A DNA stretch of 64,000 bases from Artemia franciscana (Eukaryota; Arthropoda; Branchiopoda; Anostraca; Artemiidae): assembly GCF_032884065.1 (NCBI RefSeq), contig NC_088873.1, positions 9,249,702 to 9,313,701 of the forward strand, written 5' to 3'. Each line of letters begins with the position of its first letter. Within the stretch, counting starts at the first letter, position 1. Shown one piece after another: positions 10,515 through 22,263 of the stretch. The translations under genes and the position numbers were made by a program. The notes under the pieces are model-generated. The model did no database searches, was not told the DNA's origin, and saw only the letters and a program-made list of their open reading frames with translations.

Positions 10515-11758
10515 AAAATCAACTTGCTACGTGATATAGCTTGCAGGTTTGAACGCAACCAGCTACATAATGTCAGTTGTAAGGCCCAAAAACCGAAAAT
10601 TTACAAGTACTACCAAAGGATGATTCTAAATGATCCAAAAAACAAAATTTGAAACAATCCCAAATGATGATTCTCTATTTTGACAAGGAATTACAACAAT
10701 TCAAAAACCTTAAAAAGGAAAACCAAAAAGTTACAAGCTTAGTAGAAATCATTGTTAGAAATTGGACTTACTTTAATAAAAAAAATGTCCTTACAGTGCT
10801 GTCACAAATGATTTTGCTCTAATTAGCTGTTGTAAGACTAGAATATCATAAAGTTAAGCATTCAATGTGCTTGTTTGTCTCTTTTAAGTAAAAAAAACCC
10901 TGCTGGAACTTTGTTGGTGTCTGACAATCAATGTGTCTAAATAGAATAAAGTGTCAATGGGACGATAGTGAAAATTTCGTTCGATGTGACTAGGTGTGTT
11001 TTATTTTTCAGACATTCTTGTAATTTTGGGTTTTTAGTTTCTACACAGCTTATCATCATCGATTCTGAAAACAATTTAAACTAGATAAAACGACAGATAT
11101 ATACTTGCACAAGGAAGGACACAAGCTCTATAGATCAGTCAAAATTTTGCAAGCATGATTAGGTTTAAATAATTTTTTGGCCTTGCTGACTTTCCATATG
11201 AAATATTTATGTATTTTTGTGTGTTATTGTGTATATTCCATAGCTTATAAAGTCATTATTTATTAAGAAGCCCCTTTTCCACTTTTATCAACTTTTTGGG
11301 TTATACACCTTTCTAATGATCTGAAAATCTGCTGGCCCTTACTAGGGGGTTGTCTTTTCTATTTCAATTAGCACTAATTGAAATATGTTATGGTCACTCA
11401 AAATTTTGACATGTCTCTCATACTTTATGAGCCTAATTAGATAACTGAATACAGAAAAATGTACTCTTACACTCATTAAATATAAGATTTAAATGAACTA
11501 AGCTTCGATTATGAATCTGTTTTCTTTCAACATACAGGAGGGACAAGCCTCTAAGCCTTGACAAATTCAATCACGCTTTTGGTGCATCACAACTGGACAG
11601 TACATCACAAGTTAAATTTAGAGTTCTCCTAGAAAACAGTTCAAGGGTGACTCACTTTCCATATAATTATTACCAGTTTTATCTAAATTTAATATCTTAG
11701 AAGAGAGACAAGTTCCTAGATATTGTTTTTATAGATCGAACTTGCGGTTATTATCAAA
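10515..11758 (+). repeat. Segment X, left copy; candidate captured host DNA
   Basis: This 1.2-kb segment lies between a helicase relic and a Helitron 3' terminus. It recurs at 15127-16446, and in part, inverted, at 4690-4779 plus 8398-8970. It has the look of gene sequence with introns. A first open part (10515-10845) is disrupted here by a 34-base insertion. A GTAAGA donor-like site follows near 10830, and CATACAG at 11531-11537 is a good acceptor followed by an open exon-like stretch. Capture of host gene pieces is known for Helitrons; that this is such a case is inference. Confidence 0.55.
11538..11700 (+). pseudogene. Exon-like ORF in segment X, left copy
   Basis: After a pyrimidine-rich tract and CATACAG acceptor, one frame (from 11539) is open for 53 codons (RDKPLSLDKFNHAFGASQLD at its start, ending FYLNLIS) and stops at TAG 11698-11700. 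The right-hand copy at 16114-16275 encodes the same residues; the difference I see is a silent CCA to CCG. It could be the last exon of a host gene. I do not recognise the protein. Confidence 0.4.
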
Positions 11759-12731
11759 CTAGCTATTGGAGTGGCGCTTCGCGTCACCCCAGCACCTAGT
11801 TGGTGGGGTCGCTTCGCGCTCCCCCTAAGCCTCCCCCCCCCTCGCGCGTAAGTCGTTACGTGCCATATTAGTTACGCGCCATTGTAGTTGTGTCCCTGTG
11901 TCCCACTTGTGAATATAGATAGATATATATGTGTTTTAACTACGTAAAACTTGCAGATATACAACATTCGTCGCTGTCCCAACGTCTGTGCATATAAATA
12001 GATTGTCAGGTTTAGCAACTCTTGAACATGCAACATAATAATTGTCCATGGGAAAACAATCCGTATTCAGATCTATACCTCATTATTCTAATGATTGCCC
12101 TTGAACTTTGTTGATGGTGATTGCTAATTGAACATTCCCTGTGTCCCTGTCGTCATTTATATATCCCCATGTGCCCCCCGGCGTCCCCGTTGTAGTTGTG
12201 TCCCTATGTCCCGGTCGTCATTTATATTCCCTGTGTCCCGGTTGTCATTTGTGTCCCGGTGTCCCAGTCTGTAATTTCTCTTTGAGTGTCCCGGTCGTCA
12301 TTTATATTCCCTGTGTCCCGGTGTCCCGGTCTGTAATTTCTCTTTGAGTGTCCCGGTCGTCATTTATATTCCCGGTGTCCTGGTCTGTAGTGTCATCTTA
12401 TAATAACGTCATATACAAAGTTTTATATACTTATAATGACGTCATATGCAAACCCACAAACAAACAAACATGCATGCATACAACTTGTTTTTATATATAT
12501 AGATATAGTTTCTTTTTTAGTTTTTCTTTTTAGTTTTTTTTTTTTAGTTTTGCGGCTTTTTTAAATTTTTTAGCTATTTTTTCTTTTTAGTTTTTTACCT
12601 TTTTTATTTTTTTCCTTTTTTTAAGTTTTTTCTTTTTAAGGTTTTTTTAGCTTTTTTCGCGCCATATTAGTTACGCGCCATTGTAGTTGCGTCCCTGTGT
12701 CCAACCTGTGAATATAGATAGATATATATCT
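11759..12731 (-). mobile_element. Hel-5, non-autonomous Helitron derivative
   Basis: The minus-strand 3' CTAG is at 11759-11762, followed by the terminal hairpin (slightly mutated) and the second GC-rich hairpin. Then come a helicase-tail remnant (about 11940-12120), a minisatellite (12130-12400) and T-rich tracts with TTTAGTTTTT motifs (12500-12655). At 12655-12731 a second 3' subterminal fragment (GCGCCATATTAGTTACGCGC) abuts the 5' TC of Hel-6. No 5' terminus of its own is visible. The same arrangement recurs at 16447-17402. Confidence 0.75.
12130..12400 (-). repeat. Helitron minisatellite (GACGACCGGGAC type)
   Basis: Units read on the minus strand as GACGACCGGGACACAGGG plus AATATAAAT, alternating with a shorter form ending ACACAAAT. 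The units occur in at least a dozen places in the window, always in non-autonomous Helitron sequence. Open frames through them (Pro/Val/Ser-rich) are artefacts of the repeat. Confidence 0.85.
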
Positions 12732-12894
12732 TCTATATATATAAAAATAAGTTGTCTGTCTGTGTGTCTTTCTGTCAGGTGACGTCATGTTTCTGTGTCG
12801 ACTGACGTCATGAAGTTAGTTGTCGTCACTTTTTCTATGACGGTGACGTCATTAAATATATTTAAGACATATATGTTCACGTAGAAATCTATTA

Positions 12895-13245
12895 ATGTTT
12901 AAGTTTAAAATGACTGATCAACTTACAATGGCAAAAGCCGATGAAGATGCTCAAAGAGTCTATGCCAAAAAACTTGCTGCTGATAGAGAAAGTCAGAAAA
13001 GAAAGCGTGCCGAGGAATCAAAAGAACAGCAAGGAAACAGGCTTGAGGCTAAAGAACGCAAAACCGCGCAGTTAGATGAAGATCCACCTAGACAGCGAGA
13101 GTCAAAACATATCAAAACTGAAAATGATAGCGATGATGATTGGGTTTGGGATTTTGACTTGGATAAGGTCATCAATGCCTACCAGATTTTAGTTAAAAAA
13201 GCAAAGGTTCGGCGATATGTGTTTCATAGTGAAGCTGAAAAATAA
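12895..13245 (+). CDS. Short STPR-acidic protein of Helitron derivatives
   Basis: A 116-residue open frame starts at MFKFKMTDQ downstream of a CRE/TATA-like region and ends with its own stop. Residues about 18-60 are the start of the STPR domain (DAQRVYAKKLAADRES, KRKRAEE), and the rest is a hydrophilic tail with a basic KERKT, an HIKTEN and a strongly acidic, aromatic DSDDDWVWDFDL motif, ending YVFHSEAEK. Near-identical ORFs occur at 31878-32204 and 41198-41548 and a diverged one at 56122-56400. It could bind the element DNA through the STPR part and act as a regulator, or be a fragment of a captured gene. The function is unknown; that it is kept open in several copies is what the sequence shows. 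Confidence 0.6.
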   Translation: MFKFKMTDQLTMAKADEDAQRVYAKKLAADRESQKRKRAEESKEQQGNRLEAKERKTAQLDEDPPRQRESKHIKTENDSDDDWVWDFDLDKVINAYQILVKKAKVRRYVFHSEAEK

Positions 13246-13565
13246 AGAAGAAAAAGAAAACTGAAAAAAGAAAAAATGTAAAAAACTAAAAAATACTAAA
13301 AAGAAAAAACACTCAAAGAGAAATTACAGACCGGAACACGAATGACGACCGGGACAAAGGGAATATAAATAACGACCGGGACACTCAAAGAGAAATTACA
13401 GACTGGGATACCGGGACACAAATGACGACCAGGACACAGGGAATATAAATGACGACCAGGACACAGGTATTTAAGAATATCGTTCAAAGACAAATTTTTA
13501 ATTGTAAGAAGACCGTTGAAAGAGAAATTTCTAATTGTAAAATGACTGAAGAACCTACAATGGCA
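13246..13565 (+). repeat. A-rich tract and minisatellite of Hel-6
   Basis: After the stop comes an AAAAAGAAAA-rich stretch, then GACGACCGGGAC-type units (13310-13470), then ACCGTTGAAAGAGAAATTTC and a tiny frame (MTEEPTMATVPPSK) leading into Rep out of frame. The same joint is present at 29590-29650 and 31666-31720 on the minus strand, so it is an inherited structure of this derivative. Confidence 0.75.
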
Positions 13566-14705
13566 ACGTTACCACCATCAAAGTAGATAACCAGTGGGTT
13601 GTTCCATATTCCCCATTATTATCAAAAACATTTAATGCACACATAAAAGTTGAATACTGTAACTCCGTAAAGGCAATCAAATACATATGTAAATACGCCA
13701 ACAAAGGCAGTGACATGGCAGTTCTTGGCTTGCAGCCCGAAATCAAAGATTTTGACGAAATCGTACAATATCAGGCTGGAAGATACATAAGCAGTAATGA
13801 AGCTGTTCGGCGAATTCTTTCATTTCCGATACATGAACGTAGTCCAGCTGTTGTTCACTTAGCGGTACATTTACAGAATGGTCAACGTGTTTATTTCTCG
13901 GAAACCAACGTGCAACAAAGAGCCCTGAATCCACCGGAAACAAAATTAACAGCTTTTTTTTTCGCTTTGCAAAAATGATTCTTTTGCAAAAAAACTGCTG
14001 TATACTGAAGTGCCTTCGTATTACACGTGGAATACTAAAAATAAAGTATTTGAACGTCGAAAACAGGGTAAGTCAGTCGACGGCCAACCTACTATCTTCA
14101 AAGATACCACGATATGAAGACTCTACACCGTTCACCCAAATCAACATGAATGCTTCTTTCTACGCCTGCTTTTGGTGAATGTACCCGGTCCAACATCCTT
14201 TGAGTATTTGAGAACTGTAAACGGTACTATACATGACACTTACCGTAGTGCATGCCAAGCTCTGAATTTATTGGAGAATGACCAACACTGGGATAACTGC
14301 ATCAATGACGCGTGTGAAACGTCAACCCCAAGTCAAATTCGTGCATTGTTTGGCATCATTTTAACAACTTGCTCTCCATCAGCTCCTACAGAGTTATGGG
14401 AAAAATATAAGTCAAAAATGTCCGAAGATATACTCCATCGAAAACAGTTAGAGACGTCAGATATGACTTTTGATTTTGCATCAGAAATTTATAACTACAC
14501 TTTAGTTATTATAGAAGATTTGTGCGTACGTATGGCAAACAAACCTCTTCAGGATTTGGGAATAACTTCACCCAACCGTATCGCTGCAGTTTCGACATGT
14601 GTAGAATTGGATCGTTAACAAATTTACAGTACGAGTGATCTATTGTCGTATGTACAAAATAACATTTCCAAGTTAACGTCGGAACAAAAAGACATTTATG
14701 ATACG
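13566..14705 (+). pseudogene. Hel-6 Rep C-terminus and helicase N-terminus, broken
   Basis: The region begins at the Rep VDNQWV motif and includes the Y2 motif (KYICKYANKG). It is frameshifted by an extra T in the T run near 13960, stopped by TGA near 14115 (GGA in other copies) and by TAA at 14616-14618 (GAA in others). The linker of the Rep-helicase ([28 protein letters not shown]) is well preserved. It joins at 14708 to a deletion that removes helicase motifs I to III. Confidence 0.8.
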
Positions 14706-15127
14706 ATAGACTCAATTTCAGGACGTATACAACTACCTGCTGATTTCTGTAATTTAGTGACGTCCAAAAATGAATTGATTGAAAAAGTATTTCCGAATAT
14801 TCTAAAAAATTATAAAAATAATAATTGGCTAAGTGAAAGAGCGATTCTCGCACCCAAAAATATAGACTTCCACGAAATCAACAATATTGTTTTGACCAAG
14901 ATTCGAGACCAGCAGTCCTTTACAAGTCAGTCGACACAGTTTTGGAACCAAATGAAGCTGTTAATTATCCATCTGAATTTTTAAATTCCCTGGATCTCCC
15001 AGGGTTTCCAACACACGTGATACAACTAAAAATAGGCGTACCAATAATACTCTTACGAAATATTAACCCACCAAAGCTTTGCAATGGCACGCGACTTGCC
15101 GTAAAAAAAACAATGGAATACATAATA
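14706..15127 (+). pseudogene. Hel-6 helicase remnant after motif I-III deletion
   Basis: The residues DIYDTI, which precede the Walker A region, are joined to DSISGR, which follows motif III and IV, so the ATPase core is missing. The same joint occurs in Hel-14, Hel-15 and Hel-17. A missing G near 14911 shifts the frame before the segment X joint at 15127. Confidence 0.8.
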
Positions 15128-15128
15128 C

Positions 15129-15425
15129 TTGCTACGTGATAAAGCTTGCAGGTTTGAACGCAACCAGCTACATAATGTCAGTTGTAAGGCCCAAAAACAT
15201 AAAATTTACAAGTACTACCAAAGGAAACAATCCCAAATGATGATTCTCTATTTTGACAAGGAATTACAACAACTCAAAAACCTTAAAAAGGAAAACCAAA
15301 AAGTTACAAGCTTAGTAGAAATCATTGTTAGAAATTGGACTTACTTTAATAAAAAAAAATGTCCTTACAGTGCTGTCACAAATGATTTTGCTCTAATTAG
15401 CTGGTGTAAGACTAGAATATCATAA
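15129..15425 (+). CDS. Unrecognised 98-codon ORF in segment X
   Basis: The frame starts at MLRDKACRFERNQLHN and is rich in Lys, Gln and Asn, with a heptad-like LQQLKNLKKENQKV stretch that could form a coiled coil and a KKKCPYS motif. The left copy (10520-10850) is broken by an insertion and an A-run indel. A CTTACAG acceptor-like and a GTGTAAG donor-like site fall within 15365-15415, so the true coding unit may be a smaller exon. I do not recognise a family, and chance openness in AT-rich DNA is possible. Confidence 0.3.
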   Translation: MLRDKACRFERNQLHNVSCKAQKHKIYKYYQRKQSQMMILYFDKELQQLKNLKKENQKVTSLVEIIVRNWTYFNKKKCPYSAVTNDFALISWCKTRIS

Positions 15426-16113
15426 AGTTAAGCATTCAATGTGCTTGTTTGTCTCTTTTAAGTAAAAAAAAACCCTGCTGGAACTTTGTTGGTGTCTGAC
15501 AATCAATGTGTCTAAATAGAATAAAGTGTCAATGGGACGATAGTGAAAATTTCGTTCGATGTGACTAGGTGTGTTTTATTTTTCAGACATTCTTGTAATT
15601 TTGGGTTTTTAGTTTCTACACAGCTTATCATCATCGATTCTGAAGACAATTTAAACTGGATAAAACGACAGATATATACTTGCACAAGGAAGGAGACAAG
15701 CTCTATAGATCAGTCAAAATTTTGCAAGCATGATTAGGTTTAAATAATGTTTTGGCCATGCGGACTTTCCATATGAAATATATATGTATTTTTGTGTGTT
15801 GTTGTGTATATTCCATAGTTTTTAAAGTCATTACTTATTAAGAAGCCCCTTTTCCACTTTTATCAACTTTTTGGGTTATACACCTTTCTAATGATCTGAA
15901 AACCTGCTGGACCTTACTAGGGGGTTGTTTTTTCTAGTTCAATTAGCACTAATTGAAATATGTTGCGGTCACTCAAAATTTTGACATGTCTCTCATACTT
16001 TATGAGCCTAATTAGATAACTGAATACAGAAAAATGTACTCTTACACTCATTAAATATAAGATTTAAATGAACTAAGCTTCGATTATGAATCTGTTTTCT
16101 TTCAACATACAGG

Positions 16114-16275
16114 AGGGACAAGCCTCTAAGCCTTGACAAATTCAATCACGCTTTTGGTGCATCACAACTGGACAGTACATCACAAGTTAAATTTAGAGTT
16201 CTCCTAGAAAACAGTTCAAGGGTGACTCACTTTCCGTATAATTATTACCAGTTTTATCTAAATTTAATATCTTAG
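16114..16275 (+). pseudogene. Exon-like ORF in segment X, right copy
   Basis: This is the same 53-codon frame and TAG stop as at 11539-11700, preceded by the same CATACAG acceptor (AG at 16111-16112). Protein sequence is conserved between the copies. It is not recognised and may be a terminal exon of a captured or duplicated host gene. Confidence 0.4.
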
Positions 16276-16446
16276 AAGAGAGACAAGTTCCTAGATATTG
16301 TTCTTATAGATCAAACTTGTGGTTATTATCAAACTAGCTGTTGGGGTGGTATAATTATCACCAGTTTCATCTAAATTTAATATCTTAGAAGAGAGACAAG
16401 TTCCTAGATATTGTTTTTATAGATCAAACTTGCGGTTATTATCAAA

Positions 16447-17600
<1,154 letters not shown>

Positions 17601-18115
17601 GACAGTAACAACGGCCATCAAAGGGGTAAAATTAACTTGGACAATCTGTCTTGGCTTTTTTCTACAATTGGCCATGACTTCCACTTTTCCCACAACTATT
17701 CCCTTTTTTTAAATTCAAAAATAGTCCATTGCTCTAAGCCCATACCAATACCATATTCCTCTTTCATCTGGTATTTCATTGAGCCTAGGTTTGCCGCTTA
17801 AAGCACGAATCCTTAAAGCCATCAATGGTTAGACCATTGCTCAAGTGGTAGTAACCATCCGCTTCACATATACCAACAATATACTCATTCTCATATGGGG
17901 TTTCCATCTAGCCCATGTTCACTGCACTTTTTGTAGTCAATTACAGACAGTTGAATTTTTTGTTTCTGGCCCAAATCTCTTGGTGTATAAATGCAAGTTC
18001 ACTTGCATAAGAGTCGAGGCAAATTGTAGAAGGCCCTTGTAGGCTTTGAATTGGACTCTTATTTCCATTTATATTCATTGCCAAATTTGTCAATATATTG
18101 CTTCCCCCACCGTCA
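17601..18115. other. Unassigned single-copy-looking sequence
   Basis: This 515-base stretch is not Helitron-like and does not recur elsewhere in the window. A GCTCAAGTGGTAG motif near 17836 resembles a tRNA A box but no B box follows. It may be host DNA between two insertions. Confidence 0.4.
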
Positions 18116-18346
18116 GTTGTGTCCCTGTGTACCACCTATGAATATAGATAGATTTATATATGTGTTTTAAACTACGTAAAACTTACGAATATACAACATT
18201 CTTGGCTTTCCCATTGTCTGTGCATATACAAAGCCTTATGTACTAATAATGACGTCATATGCAAACGCTCTTTTTACAAACAAACAAACATGCATACACA
18301 CAACTCGATTTTATATAGATAGATAGATAGATAGATACAATACAAA

Positions 18347-19660
18347 TTAACTGCGTAAAACTTGCGAATATACAACATTCTTCGCTGTCCAATTGTCGCT
18401 GCATATAAATAGATTGTCAGGTTTACCGACCCTCGAACATACAACGTACAATTGTCCATGGGAAAAACAATCAGTATTAAGATCTATACCACATTTTTCT
18501 AATGATTGACCTTGAGCTTTGATAATGGTGATTGCAAATGCTAATCGAATTGGGAATTGCAATCTTTTAAATTGAAAAGGCAGATCCGTTGGAATCATGG
18601 GAATGTGAGGAATAAGAACAGCCTCACCCTCAAAAAGCCCTGTCAAGATTGTGGCCTCTATTAGGTTTTCCATTGTTTTATTTACGGCAAGTCGCGTGCC
18701 ATTGCAAAGCTTTGGTGGGTTGATATTTCTTAAAAGTATTATTGGTACGCCTATTTTTAGTTGTAGCACGTGTGGTAGAAACCCTGAAAGATCCACGGAA
18801 TTTAAAAATTCAGATGGATAATTTACTGCTTCATTTGGTTCCAAAACTGTGTCGACTGACTTGTAAAGGATTGTCTGGTCTCGAATCTTGGTCAAAACAA
18901 TATTGTTGATTTCGTGGACGTCTATATTTTTGGGTGCAAGAATCGCTCTTTCACTTAGCCATTTATTACTTTTATAATTGTTTAGAATATTCGGAAATAC
19001 TTTTTCAATCAATTCATTTTTGGACGTCACTAAATTACAGAAATCAGCAGGTATTTGTACACGTCCTGAAATTGAGTCCACTGGGAGCTTTCTGTTTCCA
19101 ATTGCCAGCAATTGATCTGAAAATGTTTGACCAGAGTCATCGTTTTGCAATCGGACACGCATATTTGTAGTTAATTTTAATGTTTTTACGTGTGCCCATA
19201 AATTAGAATTTTTCAGGTAAGTATTCATTTCGTCTGCAGGGGTTGATCTAGGTATTATAGGTAATGTTTGCCTGAAATCTCCCGCAAGTAATATTAATGT
19301 GCTGCAAAAGGGTTTCGACTTCCCTCGCAAATCTTTCAAGCATTGATCCAGAGCCTCGAGCGATTTTTTGTGTGCCATTGTGCACTCATCCCAAATAATA
19401 AGTTTGCATTGCTGCAATACTTTACCCATCCCAGATGATTTGGAAATTTTGCACGTGGGAGTTTCTGTAGAATGCAAATTCAGAGGTAATTTCAAAGCGG
19501 AATGAGCAGTTCTTCCACCAGGCAGCAATGTTGCAGCTATTCCGGACGACGCAATTGCCAACGCTATATCATTTTTTGATCGAATTGATGCCAGAACCAG
19601 TTTGAACAGTACCTCCTGGCGCATCCAAAAAGAAAACTTCTCCAACGTTGTTATCGACAC
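18347..19660 (-). pseudogene. Hel-9 helicase, Walker A deleted
   Basis: A 437-codon frame covers most of the Pif1-like helicase: [10 protein letters not shown] (Walker B), [10 protein letters not shown], the [11 protein letters not shown] motif and CSRVG near the C-terminus. At its N-terminal end a small deletion removes the Walker A lysine: the sequence reads GGTACTG followed by TTCAAACTGG instead of GGTACTGGTAAAACG. The reading frame changes there, so the apparent start (MSITTL) is not a true start. Without Walker A the protein could not hydrolyse ATP. Confidence 0.85.
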
Positions 19661-20364
19661 AAAGCATTATCGTATCATAAATGTCTTATTGTTCCGACGT
19701 TAACTTGGAAATGTTATTTTGTACATACGACAATAGATCACTCGTACTGTAACTTTGTTCACGATCCAATTCTACACATGTCGAAACAGCAGCAATACGG
19801 TTAGGTGAGGGCATTTCCAAATCCTAAAGAGATTTGTTTGCCATACGTACGCACAAATCTTCTATAATAACTAAAGTGTAGTTATAAATTTCTGATGTAA
19901 AATCAAAAGTCATATCTGACGTCTCTAACTGTTTTCGATGGAGTATATCTTCGGACATTTTTGACTTATATTTTTACCATAACTCTGTAGGAGCTGATGG
20001 AACAAGTTGTTAAAATGATGCCAAACAATACACGAATTTGACTTGGAGTTGACGTTTCGCACGCGTCAATGATGCAGTTATCCCAGTGTTGGTCATTCTC
20101 CAATAAATTCAGAGCTTGGCATGCACTACGGTAAGTGTCATGTATAGTACCGTTTACAGTTCTCAAATACTCAAAGGATGTCGGACCGGGTACATTCACC
20201 AAAAGCAGGCGTAGAAAGAAGCATTCATGTTGATTGGGGCGAACGGTGTAGAGTCTTCCTATCGTTGTATCTTTGAAGATGGTAGGTTGGCCGTCGACTG
20301 ACTTACCCTGTTTTCGACGTTCAAATACTTTATTTCTAGTATTCCACGTGTAATACGAAGGCAC
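19661..20364 (-). pseudogene. Hel-9 Rep-helicase linker, broken
   Basis: This is the region between Rep and helicase ([19 protein letters not shown], then [12 protein letters not shown], then [12 protein letters not shown]). Stops are visible at about 19687 (TAA for GAA) and 19826, plus a frameshift near 19975. The relevant reading frames otherwise match other copies closely. Confidence 0.8.
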
Positions 20365-20980
20365 TTCGGTAAACAGCAGTTATTTTGCAAAAGAATCATT
20401 TTTGCAAAGCGAAAAGAAACCTGTTAACTTTGTATCCGGTGGATTCAGGGCTCTTTGTTGCACGTTGGTTTCCGAGAAATGAACACGTTGACCATTCTGT
20501 AAATGTACCGCTAAGTGAACAACAGCTGGACTACGTTCATGTATCGGAAATGAAAGAATTCGCCAAACAGCTTCATTACTGCTTATGTATCTTCCAGCCT
20601 GATATTGTAAGATTTCGTCGATATCTTTGATTTCGGGCTGCAAGCCAAAAACTGCCATGTCACTGCCTTTGTTGACGTATTTATATATGTATTTGATTGC
20701 CTTTACGGAGTTACAGTATTCAACGTTTATGTGTGCATTAAATGTTTTTGATAATAATGGGGATATGGAACAACCCACTGGTTATCTACTTCGATGGTGG
20801 TACCGTTACGCTTCTTTATTATTGCTGTTTTACCGCCATCTTCAGTAGATCTTCTTCTATATTGTGGGTAACCGTCATTGCCAGTAATTGTGTTGGATTT
20901 TAAAAGTCAATGCATTGTGTTGGATACTAAAAGTCGAGGATATTGCTTTGTGCACCTTCCTTTGGCCATGCATAGTGAAT
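20365..20980 (-). pseudogene. Hel-9 Rep C-terminal part, broken
   Basis: It holds the Y2 motif (AIKYIYKYVNKGSDM), the LQPEIKD and IHERSPAVVHLAVH motifs, and [15 protein letters not shown] lies near 20380, a frameshift near 20765, and a short duplication containing TGTTGGAT (20890-20935) disrupts the cysteine-rich segment that is intact at 35290-35350. Confidence 0.8.
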
Positions 20981-20981
20981 T

Positions 20982-22250
20982 TCAGTTCAGTGCACCGCAA
21001 GGTCCATGTATCATATTTTTTACAATAATATCATGTAACCCCTTATCGACATTTTCATCAGGTATTTCAGCGGAAATCACATCATCAACTTCGTTCGAAG
21101 TAATTTTTGTATGTAGCCAGATTAGTATATGTACGTGTGGCAAACCTCGTTTTTGCCATTCCACTGAGTACATCCAGCAACGCACTGACCCAAACACTTC
21201 AAGTTTTACTATGTAGTTTATCAGTGATTTAAACTTTTGCCGGAAGACACGGGCCGTAATGTCATGTCTATGAACCACCGATTGTCCTTGAAGTAAAAGC
21301 TGCTGTATCTCGTCCCAAGATTGATTACATGTAAATGTAATAAATAAATCTGGACGACCATAGAGACGAACATACGCAATAGCATCTTGAGCATATTCAT
21401 GCATATGACGGGGACTGCCAGCATTTGACGAAGGTAAAATTGTTAATCTTCCAACGTTTGTGGTATTACCGTCATTTACAACTGCGTCTCGCAAATGAAT
21501 GTATTGTTCAGAGCGGAGCTTGGTCTGATTCAGGCGGATATATAGCAAACGTTCTGATTCAATTTTAGCATACATATCAACGACGTATTGGTGAAACAAT
21601 TGACGGCATTTTAAAATAAAATTTTCTTGATCCTGCCGAATCATTAGTCTATAGGAATAATAATGCATTGCACTGCATTTATTATTCATTTCTTTGTTAG
21701 TGGCTGGATTCATCAATTTAATATTAAAGTGATAGCCGTCGGCTCCATCCCAAAAAATGATAGGATATTGTAGGGCATCGTAGCATCGATGAGTTTCAGC
21801 ATTTCTTAACAACTGAGCGTTTCGCTTATGAAGAATAATATCTCGAGGTAAAAACTGATCACCGACCATAACGATTGCCACTTCGTCGATAGTTGGAGCA
21901 TTGTATCTACGCACATGTTGGTCAGGAGGCGTTTTGTCAGCGAAAATAACAGTTTTATGCATATCAGTAGGCATCAAATCCATGGCTGTTTTGAACAGAC
22001 GCACTAAATTATTATTTTCGTGGAAAAGATGTATCAATTGGGAAACGATTGTCCTTTCAACGTTGGGAGAAATTTCGCAACGTGCATTCAATTCAGAATT
22101 TCTATCACTGATGAAGTACAATTGTAAAAATTTATGATTCTCGCCTGAGAATGGTAGAAGGGACCCTGTTCTATGATAAATTTGCCCTTTTACTTTGAAA
22201 GTAGACAAAAATTGATCTGGATTTTCGATTTGGGCTCCAAACGACGTCAT
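20982..22250 (-). pseudogene. Hel-9 Rep N-terminal and HUH region
   Basis: A 422-codon open frame begins MTSFGAQIENPDQF and holds the HUH motif as PHVHIL after VEWQKRGL. Conserved blocks include FWDGADGYHF, LPSSNAGSPRHMHEYAQDA and FITFTCNQSWDEI, typical of Helitron Rep. It is separated from the STPR part by a frameshift near 22255 and from the Y2 part by the disruption near 20980. The domain itself looks well preserved. Confidence 0.85.
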
Positions 22251-22263
22251 TTGGAAACATGAG

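Larger units (their letters stand above)
12732..15127 (+). mobile_element. Hel-6, deleted Helitron carrying the short STPR-acidic ORF
   Basis: The 5' TC is at 12732-12733, followed by CRE motifs (near 12780, 12805, 12843), a short ORF (12895-13245), the minisatellite (13310-13470), then Rep C-terminal sequence from about 13566 and helicase to 15127. Most of the STPR array and all of the HUH part of Rep are replaced by the short ORF and minisatellite. At 15127 the helicase joins segment X. Confidence 0.8.
15127..16446 (+). repeat. Segment X, right copy; candidate captured host DNA
   Basis: This copy of segment X is joined directly to helicase sequence. It contains an uninterrupted 98-codon frame (15129-15425), an intron-like AT-rich middle, and the exon-like ORF at 16114-16275. 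Near its end a roughly 110-base stretch with a truncated Helitron 3' hairpin (CTAG at 16334-16337) is duplicated (about 16240-16345 and 16350-16446), which the left copy lacks. Confidence 0.6.

Noticed and set aside
12141-12533. Pro/Val/Ser-rich frames (also at 16826, 24265, 24545, 26121, 39698, 44949)
   Set aside because: They follow the GACGACCGGGAC minisatellite and T-rich tracts, have no conserved start, and occur wherever the repeat occurs.
17823-17870. tRNA or SINE head (GCTCAAGTGGTAG)
   Set aside because: Only an A-box-like motif is present. No B box, T arm or acceptor pairing follows.
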